A stretch of 64,000 nucleotides of DNA from Zeimonas sp050187175 (GTDB lineage Bacteria > Pseudomonadota > Gammaproteobacteria > Burkholderiales > Burkholderiaceae_E), in contig JBFWXS010000005.1 of assembly GCA_050187175.1 (NCBI GenBank), forward strand, positions 91,542 to 155,541. Reading direction: 5' to 3'. A program made the translations under genes and the position numbers. The notes under the pieces are model-generated. The model was not told the DNA's origin, ran no database searches, and saw nothing but the letters and a program-made list of their open reading frames with translations. Below are positions 53,329 to 61,483 of this stretch, piece after piece; position 1 is the stretch's first letter, and each line of letters begins with the position of its first letter.

Positions 53329-54493
53329 TGCGCCGCTCCCTGGTCGCGCAGCGCCTCGGCAGCGCGCAGACCCAGTGCCTCGGCGGCGGCCGGGTCGGCC
53401 TGCGCGGACTCGACGACGGACTCGACCATGCCGCTGCCGTCCTCGGCGGCCACTCGGGCCGTCAGCTTCAGACCGCCGGCTGCGGTACTGACACAGTAGG
53501 CCGCAAGCGGCACGCGACAGCTGCCGCCCAGCAGACGCGACACCGCGCGCTCGGCTGTAACCTCGGCCGTGGTGCGCGCATGGGCGAGCGGTGCCAGCCA
53601 GCCGCGCAGGTCGTCCCGGCCGGCCGGCGTCTCGATGCCGAGCGCGCCCTGGCCCGGCGACGGCAGCGACTGCGACGGCGGCATGANNNNNNNNNNNNNN
53701 NNNNNNNNNNNNNNNNNNNNNNNNNNNNNNNNNNNNNNNNNNNNNNNNNNNNNNNNNNNNNNNNNNNNNNNNNNNNNNNNNNNNNNACCTCGGCCGTGGT
53801 GCGCGCATGGGCGAGCGGTGCCAGCCAGCCGCGCAGGTCGTCCCGGCCGGCCGGCGTCTCGATGCCGAGCGCGCCCTGGCCCGGCGACGGCAGCGACTGC
53901 GACGGCGGCATGATCATGCGGATGCGCTCGGCCATGCCGAGCCGCTTCAGACCCGCCGCCGCCAGCAGGATCGCGTCGTACTGGCCGCTGTCGAGCTTGG
54001 CCAGCCGCGTATTGACGTTGCCGCGGCAAGGCAGCACCTGCAGCGACGGAAAGCCATGGCGCAGCTGCGCCGCGCGCCGCAGGCTGGACGTGCCGACGCG
54101 CGCGCCGGCCGGCAGCTCCTCGGGCGCGCCGTAGCGGCTCGACACGAAGGCGTCGCGCGGATCCTCGCGCTGCAGGATGACGCCCAGCTCGAACTGGGGC
54201 GCCAGCTCCATGGGCACGTCCTTCAGCGAATGCACGGCCAGATCGGCGCGGCCGTCGAGCAGCGCCAGCTCCAGCTCCTTGATGAACAAGCCCTTGCCGC
54301 CGATCTCATTCAGCGCGCGGTCGAGCACGCGGTCACCCTCGGTGGTGATGCCCAGGATCTCCACCACGCACTGCGGATACAGCTCGCGCAGGCGCGCCTG
54401 TACGTGCTCGGCCTGCCACATCGCCAGCCTGCTTTCGCGCGACGCGATCACCAGCCGCTGCGGCGCGGCCTGCGTCATCGACGATGCCGCCAC
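53310..54493 (-). CDS. hemC: Hydroxymethylbilane synthase (porphobilinogen deaminase)
   Basis: Polymerises four porphobilinogens into hydroxymethylbilane. Starts at GTG 54493 directly after the algR stop, or at ATG 54478 (MTQAAPQRLV). Landmarks are IASRESRLAMWQAEHVQARL, EIGGKGLFIKELELALLDG, AVHSLKDVPM and LPCRGNVNTRLAKL. The dipyrromethane-binding cysteine is in LLGGSCRVPLAAY. The coding region is split by a 100-N gap (53687-53786) with 127-bp duplicated flanks; collapsing it puts both parts in one frame of about 318 aa, the family length. Overlaps hemD by 19 bp. Confidence 0.93.
53560..53913. other. Assembly gap (100 N at 53687-53786) with 127-bp duplicated flanks
   Basis: 53560-53686 equals 53787-53913 exactly. 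Same k=127 signature as the gaps in DUF1631 and fdsR. hemC is intact after removing 227 bases. Confidence 0.92.
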
Positions 54494-55294
54494 CTAGCTC
54501 ACCAGATTCTTGACCGTCGACCACTGGCGGCGGCTGACCGGCAGCCGTTCGGTGACGTCGCGCAGCACCACCTGCCAGTACGGATCGCCGCCGTCGGCCT
54601 CGCCTTGCGGCATGACGCGCTCGAAGCCGGCGATCGACGGCCGCGCCACCAGCGCGTTGCGATGGATGCGCACGAAGCGGTCGATGAACTCGTCTTCCAG
54701 CGAAGTCAGCGACTCCTCGATCAGGTACTCGCGTTCCTTGGTGCGCACAGTGATGTATTTCAGCTCCGCCTTCAGGTAGATGACCTGCTCCAGCGGCACC
54801 AGAATGACGCGCCCGCGCTCGTGCACCGACAAGTGGCGGCGGCGCGTGTTCGTGGCCCGCGCCAGCTGGTCGATCGCCTGCGCGTGCTCCTGCGGCATAC
54901 GCGTCATCGCGCGCTGCAGCGCCTGCTTCAGCCGCTCGGCGCGGACCGGCTTGAGCAGGTAGTCGATGGCGCGGACCTCGAACGCCTCGACGGCGAACTC
55001 GTCGAAGGCGGTGACGAAGATGATCAGCGGCATCACCTTCGGCGCTTCGCCGGCCTGCGCCCGCGCCGAGATGTGCCGCGCCAGCTCGATGCCGGTCATG
55101 CCGGGCATCTGGATGTCGAGCAGGACCAGCTGCGGCTGCGCGACCTCGATCTGCGACAGCGCCTCGGGGGCGTTCGGCGCCTCGCCGACGATTCGGTGCG
55201 GGAACTCGGGCGACAGATCGGCCAGCAGCTCGCGCAGCCTCGACCGTGCGACCGGTTCGTCATCAACGATCAGGATCGATGGTGCGTCTGACAT
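54494..55294 (-). CDS. algR: LytTR-type response regulator AlgR
   Basis: 266 aa. Receiver domain with acidic pocket D11-D12 and phospho-acceptor D60 (VLLDIQMPGMTGIELARHI), then a LytTR DNA-binding domain (VIYLKAELKYITVRTKEREY; FVRIHRNALVARPSI). The algZ-algR-hemC-hemD order equals that of Pseudomonas. Its stop (TAG) is directly followed by the GTG of hemC, so heme genes may share this transcript. The start overlaps the sensor gene by 32 bp. Confidence 0.92.
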   Translation of the reverse strand: MSDAPSILIVDDEPVARSRLRELLADLSPEFPHRIVGEAPNAPEALSQIEVAQPQLVLLDIQMPGMTGIELARHISARAQAGEAPKVMPLIIFVTAFDEFAVEAFEVRAIDYLLKPVRAERLKQALQRAMTRMPQEHAQAIDQLARATNTRRRHLSVHERGRVILVPLEQVIYLKAELKYITVRTKEREYLIEESLTSLEDEFIDRFVRIHRNALVARPSIAGFERVMPQGEADGGDPYWQVVLRDVTERLPVSRRQWSTVKNLVS

Positions 55295-56441
55295 CTCGGC
55301 GTCTTCTCTCTTTACGGTAAGGGAACTGGACGATCACGCGGAACTGTCCGTCGACCGCGACCGTATCGAGCTGGCCTTCGACGTCGAAGGTCAGGTCGAG
55401 GCGCTCGCGGACATTGGACAGGGCCATGTGATTGCCAGGACGGACAGGAGGTGCTTCCGGCAGCGGATTGGCGATCTCGACGCGCACGCGGTCGCCGGAC
55501 TTGGCGATCGACACGCGGATCTCGCCCGGCTGCGTGCTCGGCTCTATGCCATGATGAACCGCATTCTCGACCAGCGGCTGCAGCAGCAGCGACGGCAGCA
55601 GCGCGTCGCCGGGCATGCCGTCGAGCTCCCAGCGGACCGACAGCCTGTCGGTGAGCCTCAGTTTCTCGATGGTCAGGTATTCCTTGCACAGCAGGACCTC
55701 GTCGTCGAGCGGCACCAGTTCGCGGCTGTCCTTCATGAAGACGCGGAACAGGTCGGCGAGATTCTCCAGCGTGCGTTCGGCCTGGCGCGGGTCGGAACGC
55801 ATCAGCCCGAGCACCGTGTTGAGGCTGTTGAACAGGAAGTGCGGCCGGATCCGCGCCTGCAGCGCCTGCAGCCGCCCTTCGGCCTGCGACGGCTGCAGCG
55901 TCAGCTGCCGCAGCCGCAGGAACTCGATCAGCGTCCACGACAGGACCGCCGCCAGCAGCAGCCGCGGCAGCAGCCAGAACAGCAGCAGCGGTCCTTCCAT
56001 AGGCGTCGACGCCGAGCCGGCCGTGAACAGGCCGACGACGATCGTCAGCAGGACGGGCACGCCGATGCCGGCAGCCCATTGCACTGCGCGCGAATAGCCG
56101 TTGACGATACGGCGCAGCGGGCACAGGACGAGCAGCGAACCGGCAGCCACGACGTCGATCTGCAGCGCGGTCTCGATCAGCGGCCATGCCTCGTCGTGGT
56201 CGGCCGGCATCAGCCAGAACAGCAGCAGCACGCCCAGGTTCAGCGGCACGAGCACGCGAACGATGGTGCCCAGATTGCAGCAATCGGGCAGGACGGGCAG
56301 GTCGGCCCCATCGGTCAGCCGGCGGCGGCGCGCCGCCGCGGCATCGGCGCCGGCATCGCCGCTGCCGGGCGTGGCGCCGACCGGCACCGCCATCCCTGGC
56401 GACGCCGGTGTGTGCGGCATCGACGGCCCCGGTTCATTCAT
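55263..56441 (-). CDS. algZ: LytS/AlgZ-type sensor histidine kinase
   Basis: 392 aa. Four hydrophobic segments (VRVLVPLNLGVLLLFWLMPA; then about 95-110, 125-142 and 150-172) precede a His_kinase (PF06580) domain. The phospho-acceptor is H201 in ARIRPHFLFNSLNTV, with the ATP-binding region LLLQPLVENAVHHGIEP and HMALSNVRERLDL. The N-terminal 45 residues are Pro/Ala-rich. Partner is the algR gene overlapping its 3' end. Divergent from argH, with 157 bp between starts. Confidence 0.9.
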   Translation of the reverse strand: MNEPGPSMPHTPASPGMAVPVGATPGSGDAGADAAAARRRRLTDGADLPVLPDCCNLGTIVRVLVPLNLGVLLLFWLMPADHDEAWPLIETALQIDVVAAGSLLVLCPLRRIVNGYSRAVQWAAGIGVPVLLTIVVGLFTAGSASTPMEGPLLLFWLLPRLLLAAVLSWTLIEFLRLRQLTLQPSQAEGRLQALQARIRPHFLFNSLNTVLGLMRSDPRQAERTLENLADLFRVFMKDSRELVPLDDEVLLCKEYLTIEKLRLTDRLSVRWELDGMPGDALLPSLLLQPLVENAVHHGIEPSTQPGEIRVSIAKSGDRVRVEIANPLPEAPPVRPGNHMALSNVRERLDLTFDVEGQLDTVAVDGQFRVIVQFPYRKERRRRDVRRTIDPDR

Positions 56442-56500
56442 CGATTCGTTCTCGCTGGCTGGTGCTCGCCGGGCTCGGCAGTCGCCGACGGGGCGGCCCG

Positions 56501-56506
56501 TATAAT
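56501..56506 (+). promoter_or_regulatory. Candidate -10 box upstream of argH
   Basis: A perfect TATAAT 92 bp before the argH ATG in the 157-bp algZ/argH spacer. No strong -35 hexamer is seen. Confidence 0.45.
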
Positions 56507-56598
56507 TCCGCTGCGCATCGCACCGGCCGGCGCGGCGGATTCTGGATCCTTCCTGCGCGGCCCTCCGCAGCCCTCTCTCTATACAGTCCCCGACGATT

Positions 56599-58008
56599 AT
56601 GACAGATCAGCTTGCAAAGAAATCCGAGGCATGGTCGGCTCGCTTCTCCGAACCGGTCAGCGAGTTGGTCAAACGCTACACCGCCTCGGTTTCGTTCGAC
56701 CAGCGGCTGGCGCAGGCGGACATCGAAGGCTCGCTGGCGCACGCCGAGATGCTGAACGCCGTAGGACTGCTGTCGGCCGCCGACCTGCAGGCGATCCGGA
56801 CGGGGATGGCCACCATCAGGGCCGAGATCGACCGGGGCGACTTCAGCTGGTCGATCGATCTCGAAGACGTGCATCTGAACATCGAGAAGCGCCTCACCGA
56901 GCTCGCCGGCGATGCCGGCAAGCGGCTGCACACGGCCCGCTCGCGCAACGACCAGGTGGCGACCGACATTCGGCTCTGGATGCGCGCCAACATCGATGCC
57001 ACGCTGGCCGTGCTGCGCGCACTGCAAGGCGCGCTGATCGAGCTGGCTGAGCAGCAGGCGGAAACCATCATGCCGGGCTTCACGCACCTGCAGGTCGCGC
57101 AGCCGGTCACGTTCGGCCACCATCTGCTCGCCTACGTCGAGATGTTCGCGCGCGACGAGGAACGGCTGGCCGACTGCCGGCGCCGCGTCAACCGGCTGCC
57201 GCTGGGCGCGGCCGCGCTGGCCGGCACCAGCTATCCGATCGACCGCGAGCGCGTCGCGCGCACGCTCGGCTTCGACGCCGTCTGCGGCAATTCGCTCGAT
57301 GCCGTCTCCGACCGCGATTTCGCGATCGAGTTCTGCGCCGCCGCCAGCATCGCCATGGTGCACGTGTCGCGCTTGTCGGAAGAACTGATCCTGTGGATGT
57401 CGCCGCGCGTCGGCTTCATCGACCTGGCCGACCGCTTCTGCACCGGCTCGTCGATCATGCCGCAGAAGAAGAATCCTGACGTGCCCGAGCTGGCGCGCGG
57501 CAAGAGCGGCCGCGTGTTCGGCCATCTGATGGCGCTGCTGACGCTCATGAAGGGCCAGCCGCTGGCCTACAACAAGGACAACCAGGAAGACAAGGAACCG
57601 CTGTTCGACACGGCCGACACGCTGCTGCAGACACTGCGCATCTTCGTCGACCTGATCGGCGGCATCCGCGTGCGCCCCGAGCGCATGCGGCAGGCGGCGG
57701 CCGAAGGCTTCTCGACCGCCACGGACCTCGCCGACTACCTGGTCCGCAAGGGCCTGCCGTTCCGCGATGCGCACGAAGCCGTGGCTCATGCCGTCCGCGC
57801 GGCCGCCGACCGCGGCGTGGACTTGGCCGATCTCAGCCTGCAAGAGCTGCAGACCTTCTCGCCGCTGATCGAGGCCGACGTGTCGGCCTCATTGACGCTG
57901 GAAGGCTCGGTGAACGCCCGCGACCACGTCGGCGGCACCGCGCCGGCGCAGGTGCGGGCGGCGGCCGCGCGCCACCGGACGCGGCTGGCGGCGGCCGGAG
58001 CAGCCTGA
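56599..58008 (+). CDS. argH: Argininosuccinate lyase
   Basis: Last step of arginine synthesis: argininosuccinate to arginine and fumarate. 469 aa. Conserved: DLEDVHLNIEKRL, TARSRNDQVATDIRLWM, the TMPGFTHLQVAQPVTFGHHL region, the SDRDFAIEFC region and the fumarase/ASL signature GSSIMPQKKNPDV, which holds the catalytic serine. Starts ATG 56599. The C terminus ends in a short Ala-rich tail. Confidence 0.97.
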   Translation: MTDQLAKKSEAWSARFSEPVSELVKRYTASVSFDQRLAQADIEGSLAHAEMLNAVGLLSAADLQAIRTGMATIRAEIDRGDFSWSIDLEDVHLNIEKRLTELAGDAGKRLHTARSRNDQVATDIRLWMRANIDATLAVLRALQGALIELAEQQAETIMPGFTHLQVAQPVTFGHHLLAYVEMFARDEERLADCRRRVNRLPLGAAALAGTSYPIDRERVARTLGFDAVCGNSLDAVSDRDFAIEFCAAASIAMVHVSRLSEELILWMSPRVGFIDLADRFCTGSSIMPQKKNPDVPELARGKSGRVFGHLMALLTLMKGQPLAYNKDNQEDKEPLFDTADTLLQTLRIFVDLIGGIRVRPERMRQAAAEGFSTATDLADYLVRKGLPFRDAHEAVAHAVRAAADRGVDLADLSLQELQTFSPLIEADVSASLTLEGSVNARDHVGGTAPAQVRAAAARHRTRLAAAGAA

Positions 58009-58381
58009 GCCGGGCCAGCAATCGCCGCCGGCCAGCCTCGTCCGCCTCCGCGAACGGCTCCCACAGCTTGCGGCCGGCGACAGCCCGCCCCCGGGCTTAC
58101 CCGAGCGCGCGGCCCGCTTCCGGCTCGCAGCCGCCCCCGCCGGGTATAATCGCCCGCTCCGAGACCGATCCGGGTTGACCGCAAGGCGCGCTGCGCCCGC
58201 GCCGACTCGAGCGAATGCACGAATCCGAGCCTCGATGGCGCCGTCCGGGCGCCCGTCTTTCTTCCTCTGACCGAACCGGGACGCCGTTCCCCGGTATTCG
58301 ACCCCTCGATCGCCGCCGGCCCGCGCCGCGCGCGTCGTTCTGCCCTGCCCAACACCCGCGCGCAATCGGGCGCGCCGAGTC
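58009..58381 (+). promoter_or_regulatory. 373-bp spacer upstream of the CNNM/CorC gene, with a TATAAT at 58145-58150
   Basis: No convincing gene is seen on either strand. TATAAT at 58145-58150, preceded by GC-rich sequence with no clear -35, would give a leader of about 230 nt. Nothing else is recognised. Confidence 0.4.
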
Positions 58382-59707
58382 ATGGAAATCGCCCTTCTGC
58401 TCGCGCTGATCGTCGTGAACGGTCTGTTCGCGATGTCCGAGATCGCTCTGGTCACCGCGCGCAAGGCGCGCCTGCAGAAGCTGGTCGATGAAGGCGACAG
58501 GTCGGCTGCCGCCGCGCTCGCGCTCGGCGCCGAGCCCACGCGCTTCCTGTCGACCATCCAGATCGGCATCACGTCGATCGGCATCCTGAACGGGATCGTC
58601 GGCGAGGCGGCGCTGGCCGCGCCCTTCGCCGACTGGCTCGAAACCATGGGCATGGCCCAGCCCTATTCCGACTACGCCGCGACCGCGCTGGTCGTCATCG
58701 TGGTCACCTACGTCTCCATCGTCATCGGCGAGCTGGTGCCGAAGCGGCTCGGCCAGATCAGCCCCGAGGGCATCGCGCGGCTGGTCGCGCGGCCGATGCA
58801 GTGGCTGTCGATCGCATCGAAGCCCTTCGTCCGCCTGCTGTCGGCATCGACCGAGCTGCTGCTGCGCGCGCTCGGCGCCAATGGCACACCCGGCCCGTCG
58901 GTGACCGAAGAAGAGATCCACGCGATGCTCGCCGAAGGCTCCGAGTCGGGCGTCATCGAGCACAGCGAACATGCGATGGTGCGCAACGTGTTCCGCCTCG
59001 ACGACCGGCAGATCTCGTCGCTGATGATTCCGCGCGCCGACATCGTCTATCTCGACGTCACCGACCCGCTGCCCGTGAACCTCGAGAAAGTGGCGCAGAC
59101 CGATCACTCGCGCTTCCCCGTCTGCCGCGGCGGCCTCGACGAAGTGCTCGGCTTCGTCCATACCAAGCAGCTGCTGGCGCAATCGCTGCGCGGCGAGCCG
59201 ATCGAGCTCGGGCAATCGCTGTCGGAAATGCTGTACGTTCCCGAGACGCTGACCGGCATGGAGCTGCTCGAGAACTTCCGTTCGTCGAACACGCAGATCG
59301 CGCTGGTCATCGACGAGTACGGCGAAGTCCAGGGCATGATCACGCTGCAGGATCTGATGGAAGCCATCACCGGCGAGTTCGGCAGCCCCGGCGACGAGAA
59401 CGCCTGGGCGCTGCAGCGCGAGGATGGCTCATGGCTGCTCGACGGCCTGATCCCCATCCCCGAACTGAAGGACCGGCTCGAGCTGCGCGCCGTACCCGAA
59501 GAGGAGCGCGCCCGCTACCAGGCCCTCAGCGGCATGCTGATGCTGATGCTGGGGCGCATGCCGCAGACGGGGGATACGATCGTCTGGGAGAATTGGCGCT
59601 TCGAGGTCGTCGACATGGACGGCAAGCGCGTCGACAAGGTCCTGGCCTCGCCGGTACCGATCGCACCGAGCGACGATGAGGTTTCGTCACAATCCGATCC
59701 GCAATAG
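58382..59707 (+). CDS. Hemolysin-family CNNM/CorC transporter (DUF21-CBS-CorC)
   Basis: 441 aa. DUF21/CNNM membrane domain (residues 1-190, three or four helices, LVVIVVTYVSIVIGELVPKR), then a CBS pair (about 205-330; RNVFRLDDRQISSLMIPRAD; VIDEYGEVQGMITLQDLMEA) and a C-terminal CorC_HlyC domain (about 345-425; DGLIPIPELKDRLEL). Relatives export Mg2+ or Co2+; some are annotated TerC- or hemolysin-like. Starts ATG 58382. A small membrane-protein gene follows after 12 bp, with an AGGAGG-type site. Confidence 0.9.
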   Translation: MEIALLLALIVVNGLFAMSEIALVTARKARLQKLVDEGDRSAAAALALGAEPTRFLSTIQIGITSIGILNGIVGEAALAAPFADWLETMGMAQPYSDYAATALVVIVVTYVSIVIGELVPKRLGQISPEGIARLVARPMQWLSIASKPFVRLLSASTELLLRALGANGTPGPSVTEEEIHAMLAEGSESGVIEHSEHAMVRNVFRLDDRQISSLMIPRADIVYLDVTDPLPVNLEKVAQTDHSRFPVCRGGLDEVLGFVHTKQLLAQSLRGEPIELGQSLSEMLYVPETLTGMELLENFRSSNTQIALVIDEYGEVQGMITLQDLMEAITGEFGSPGDENAWALQREDGSWLLDGLIPIPELKDRLELRAVPEEERARYQALSGMLMLMLGRMPQTGDTIVWENWRFEVVDMDGKRVDKVLASPVPIAPSDDEVSSQSDPQ

Positions 59708-59719
59708 GAGGAGCCGGCC

Positions 59720-59971
59720 ATGGGTGACTATCTGCGTGGCATGCTGCAGCGCGCAGCAGCGGTGGCCCTGATCATCGCCGGCGCGATATTCGCCATCGTC
59801 ATGGCGGTGATCACCGTCACGGTGGCCCTGTTCATCGGCATCGCCGCCTGGATCGCGACCCGCTTCGGCCTGCGCCGGCAAGCGCCGGCAGCGCCCCCGC
59901 AACGCCCGCCGTCCGAGGTCATCGACATCGAGATGCGCGAGATTCCTGAACGCCGCGAGCACGAACGCTGA
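59720..59971 (+). CDS. Small single-spanning membrane protein
   Basis: 83 aa. One long hydrophobic segment (AAAVALIIAGAIFAIVMAVI and on to about residue 47), then an arginine/proline-rich cytoplasmic tail with acidic IDIEMREIPERRE. ATG 59720 has AGGAGGAG just upstream. Probably in the same transcript as the CNNM/CorC gene. No family recognised. Confidence 0.72.
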   Translation: MGDYLRGMLQRAAAVALIIAGAIFAIVMAVITVTVALFIGIAAWIATRFGLRRQAPAAPPQRPPSEVIDIEMREIPERREHER

Positions 59972-60032
59972 TACAGCGTTGCACGGACGCCGCACGGCCC
60001 GCGCTGTCACGGCCACGGCGCGCAATCCCCAA

Positions 60033-60062
60033 TTGGCGCGCTTGCGGGCGAACTCTTAGAAT
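60033..60062 (+). promoter_or_regulatory. Candidate sigma-70 promoter of the TRAP binding-protein gene
   Basis: TTGGCG (60033-60038) and TAGAAT (60057-60062) with an 18-bp spacer, about 40 bp before ATG 60102, which has AAGGAG upstream. Confidence 0.55.
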
Positions 60063-60101
60063 CTGACGCTGTCACTTCATTTTCCCTATCAAGGAGACTT
60101 C

Positions 60102-61214
60102 ATGGAACGCCGTTCCTTCCTGCACAAGGCATCGGTCGGTGCCGCCGCCGCAGGTGCCCTGGCCGCGCCCGCCGTCGTCAGCGCCCAGCCGGCCGTGCGC
60201 TGGCGTCTGCAGTCGAGCTTCCCCAAGAGCCTCGACTCGCTGTTCGGCGCAGCCGAGCTGATTTCACGGCGCGTCTCGGAAATGACGGGCGGCAAGTTCC
60301 AGATCAGCGCGCACCCGGCCGGCGAAATCGTGCCGGGCCTCCAGGCGCTCGATGCAGTGCAGGCCGGTACGCTGGAAATGGGTCACACCGCGCTGTACTA
60401 CTACGTCGGCAAGGAGCCGACCTGGGCCTTCGCCACCGCAGTCCCCTTCGGCCTGAACTGCCGCCAGTACAACGCCTGGTGGCATCAGGGCGGCGGCAAC
60501 AAGCTGTTCAATGAATTCGCCAACAAGTCGGGCGTTCAAGCCTTCCTGGCCGGCAACACGGGCGGCCAGATGGGCGGCTGGTTCCGCAAGGAGATCAAGA
60601 GCCTGGCCGACATGAAGGGCCTGAAGTTCCGCATCGCCGGACTGGCCGGCGAAGTGCTGTCGCGCCTGGGCGTGGTCACGCAGCAGTTGGCGGCCGGCGA
60701 CGTCTACGCAGCGCTGGAAAAAGGCTCGCTGGACGCGACCGAATTCACCGTGCCGTACGACGACGAGAAGCTCGGCTTCCAGAAGGTCGCGAAGTACTAC
60801 TACTATCCCGGCTTCTGGGAGGGCGGCGCCGCGGTCCATGCGATCGCCAACCAGAAGGCGCTGGCCGCGCTTCCGGCCGAGTACCGCGCCATCCTCGAAG
60901 CGGCCTGCGAAGAGGCCAATGCCTTCGTGACGGCGCGCTACGACGCAGGCAACCCCGCCGCGTTGAAGCGCCTGATCGCCGGCGGCGCCGTGCTGCGCGC
61001 GTTCCCGAAATCGATGCTCGACGCCGCGTACAAGGCCACGCAGGACGTCTACGGCGAGCTCAATGCCAAGAGCGCCGACTTCAAGAAGCTGCACGACCAC
61101 TACTTCGCGTTCCAGCGCGATCAGATCCAGTGGTTCCGCGTCAACGAGAACACGTTCGACGACTTCATGGCTTCGGCCGTCACGCCCGCGCGGGCTGCGC
61201 CGGCCAAGAAGTAA
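60102..61214 (+). CDS. TRAP transporter substrate-binding protein (DctP family, TakP/FcbT-like)
   Basis: 370 aa. A TAT signal is visible (RRSFLHK then a hydrophobic AAAAGALAAPAVVSA). The mature protein starts near QPAVRWRLQSSFPKSLDSLF. FRIAGLAGEVLSRLGVVTQQ, GDVYAALEKGSLDATEFT and FWEGGAAVHAIANQKAL mark the TakP/FcbT (COG4663) branch that binds 2-oxo acids or aromatic or haloaromatic carboxylates. DctQ and DctM partners are encoded on the opposite strand just downstream (61484-63560), so the three genes are convergent rather than one operon. Confidence 0.92.
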   Translation: MERRSFLHKASVGAAAAGALAAPAVVSAQPAVRWRLQSSFPKSLDSLFGAAELISRRVSEMTGGKFQISAHPAGEIVPGLQALDAVQAGTLEMGHTALYYYVGKEPTWAFATAVPFGLNCRQYNAWWHQGGGNKLFNEFANKSGVQAFLAGNTGGQMGGWFRKEIKSLADMKGLKFRIAGLAGEVLSRLGVVTQQLAAGDVYAALEKGSLDATEFTVPYDDEKLGFQKVAKYYYYPGFWEGGAAVHAIANQKALAALPAEYRAILEAACEEANAFVTARYDAGNPAALKRLIAGGAVLRAFPKSMLDAAYKATQDVYGELNAKSADFKKLHDHYFAFQRDQIQWFRVNENTFDDFMASAVTPARAAPAKK

Positions 61215-61230
61215 GCGGTCCTCCTCGGGA

Positions 61231-61252
61231 GCACGCCTCGATTGAGGCGTGC
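61231..61252. terminator. Perfect hairpin just after the DctP gene
   Basis: Stem GCACGCCTC/GAGGCGTGC (9 bp, loop GATT) 17 bp after the stop codon. There is no T run, so it may stop or stabilise the mRNA end rather than act as a classical terminator. Confidence 0.6.
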
Positions 61253-61268
61253 GGCGCCGAGCAGCGCA

Positions 61269-61375
61269 GTCTTGGGGCGGCGCGCGCAGCACGCATCGTC
61301 TTCTGTATCGCGGCGTCTGTTTGAGCGCAGCGCCCAAAGGGCGCGGAGCGAGTTACGCCGCGCCAGCCCCAAGAC
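61269..61375. repeat. Nested inverted repeats (three stems) between convergent TRAP genes
   Basis: Outer stem GTCTTGGGGC (61269-61278) with GCCCCAAGAC (61366-61375). Middle stem CGCGGCGT (61309-61316) with ACGCCGCG (61355-61362). Inner hairpin GCGCCC-AAA-GGGCGC (61330-61344). All arms pair perfectly. The spacer 61215-61483 holds this and the smaller hairpin and no gene. The origin is unknown. Confidence 0.8.
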
Positions 61376-61483
61376 GAGCAGCACAGGGGAGTCGGCCCAC
61401 AGGCCGACCGCCGCATCCATCCCAGCCGCCGACCCGCGCCTGCCGCTCCCCCGCCCGTCATCCCCCGGCGCAGGAAAAATCCA

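Noticed and set aside
53310..54493. Broken hemC
   Set aside because: Same assembly artefact; the joined protein has all family motifs and the expected length.
61269..61375. Insertion sequence or transposon end
   Set aside because: Inverted repeats are nested hairpin stems, with no transposase frame between them and no target duplication.
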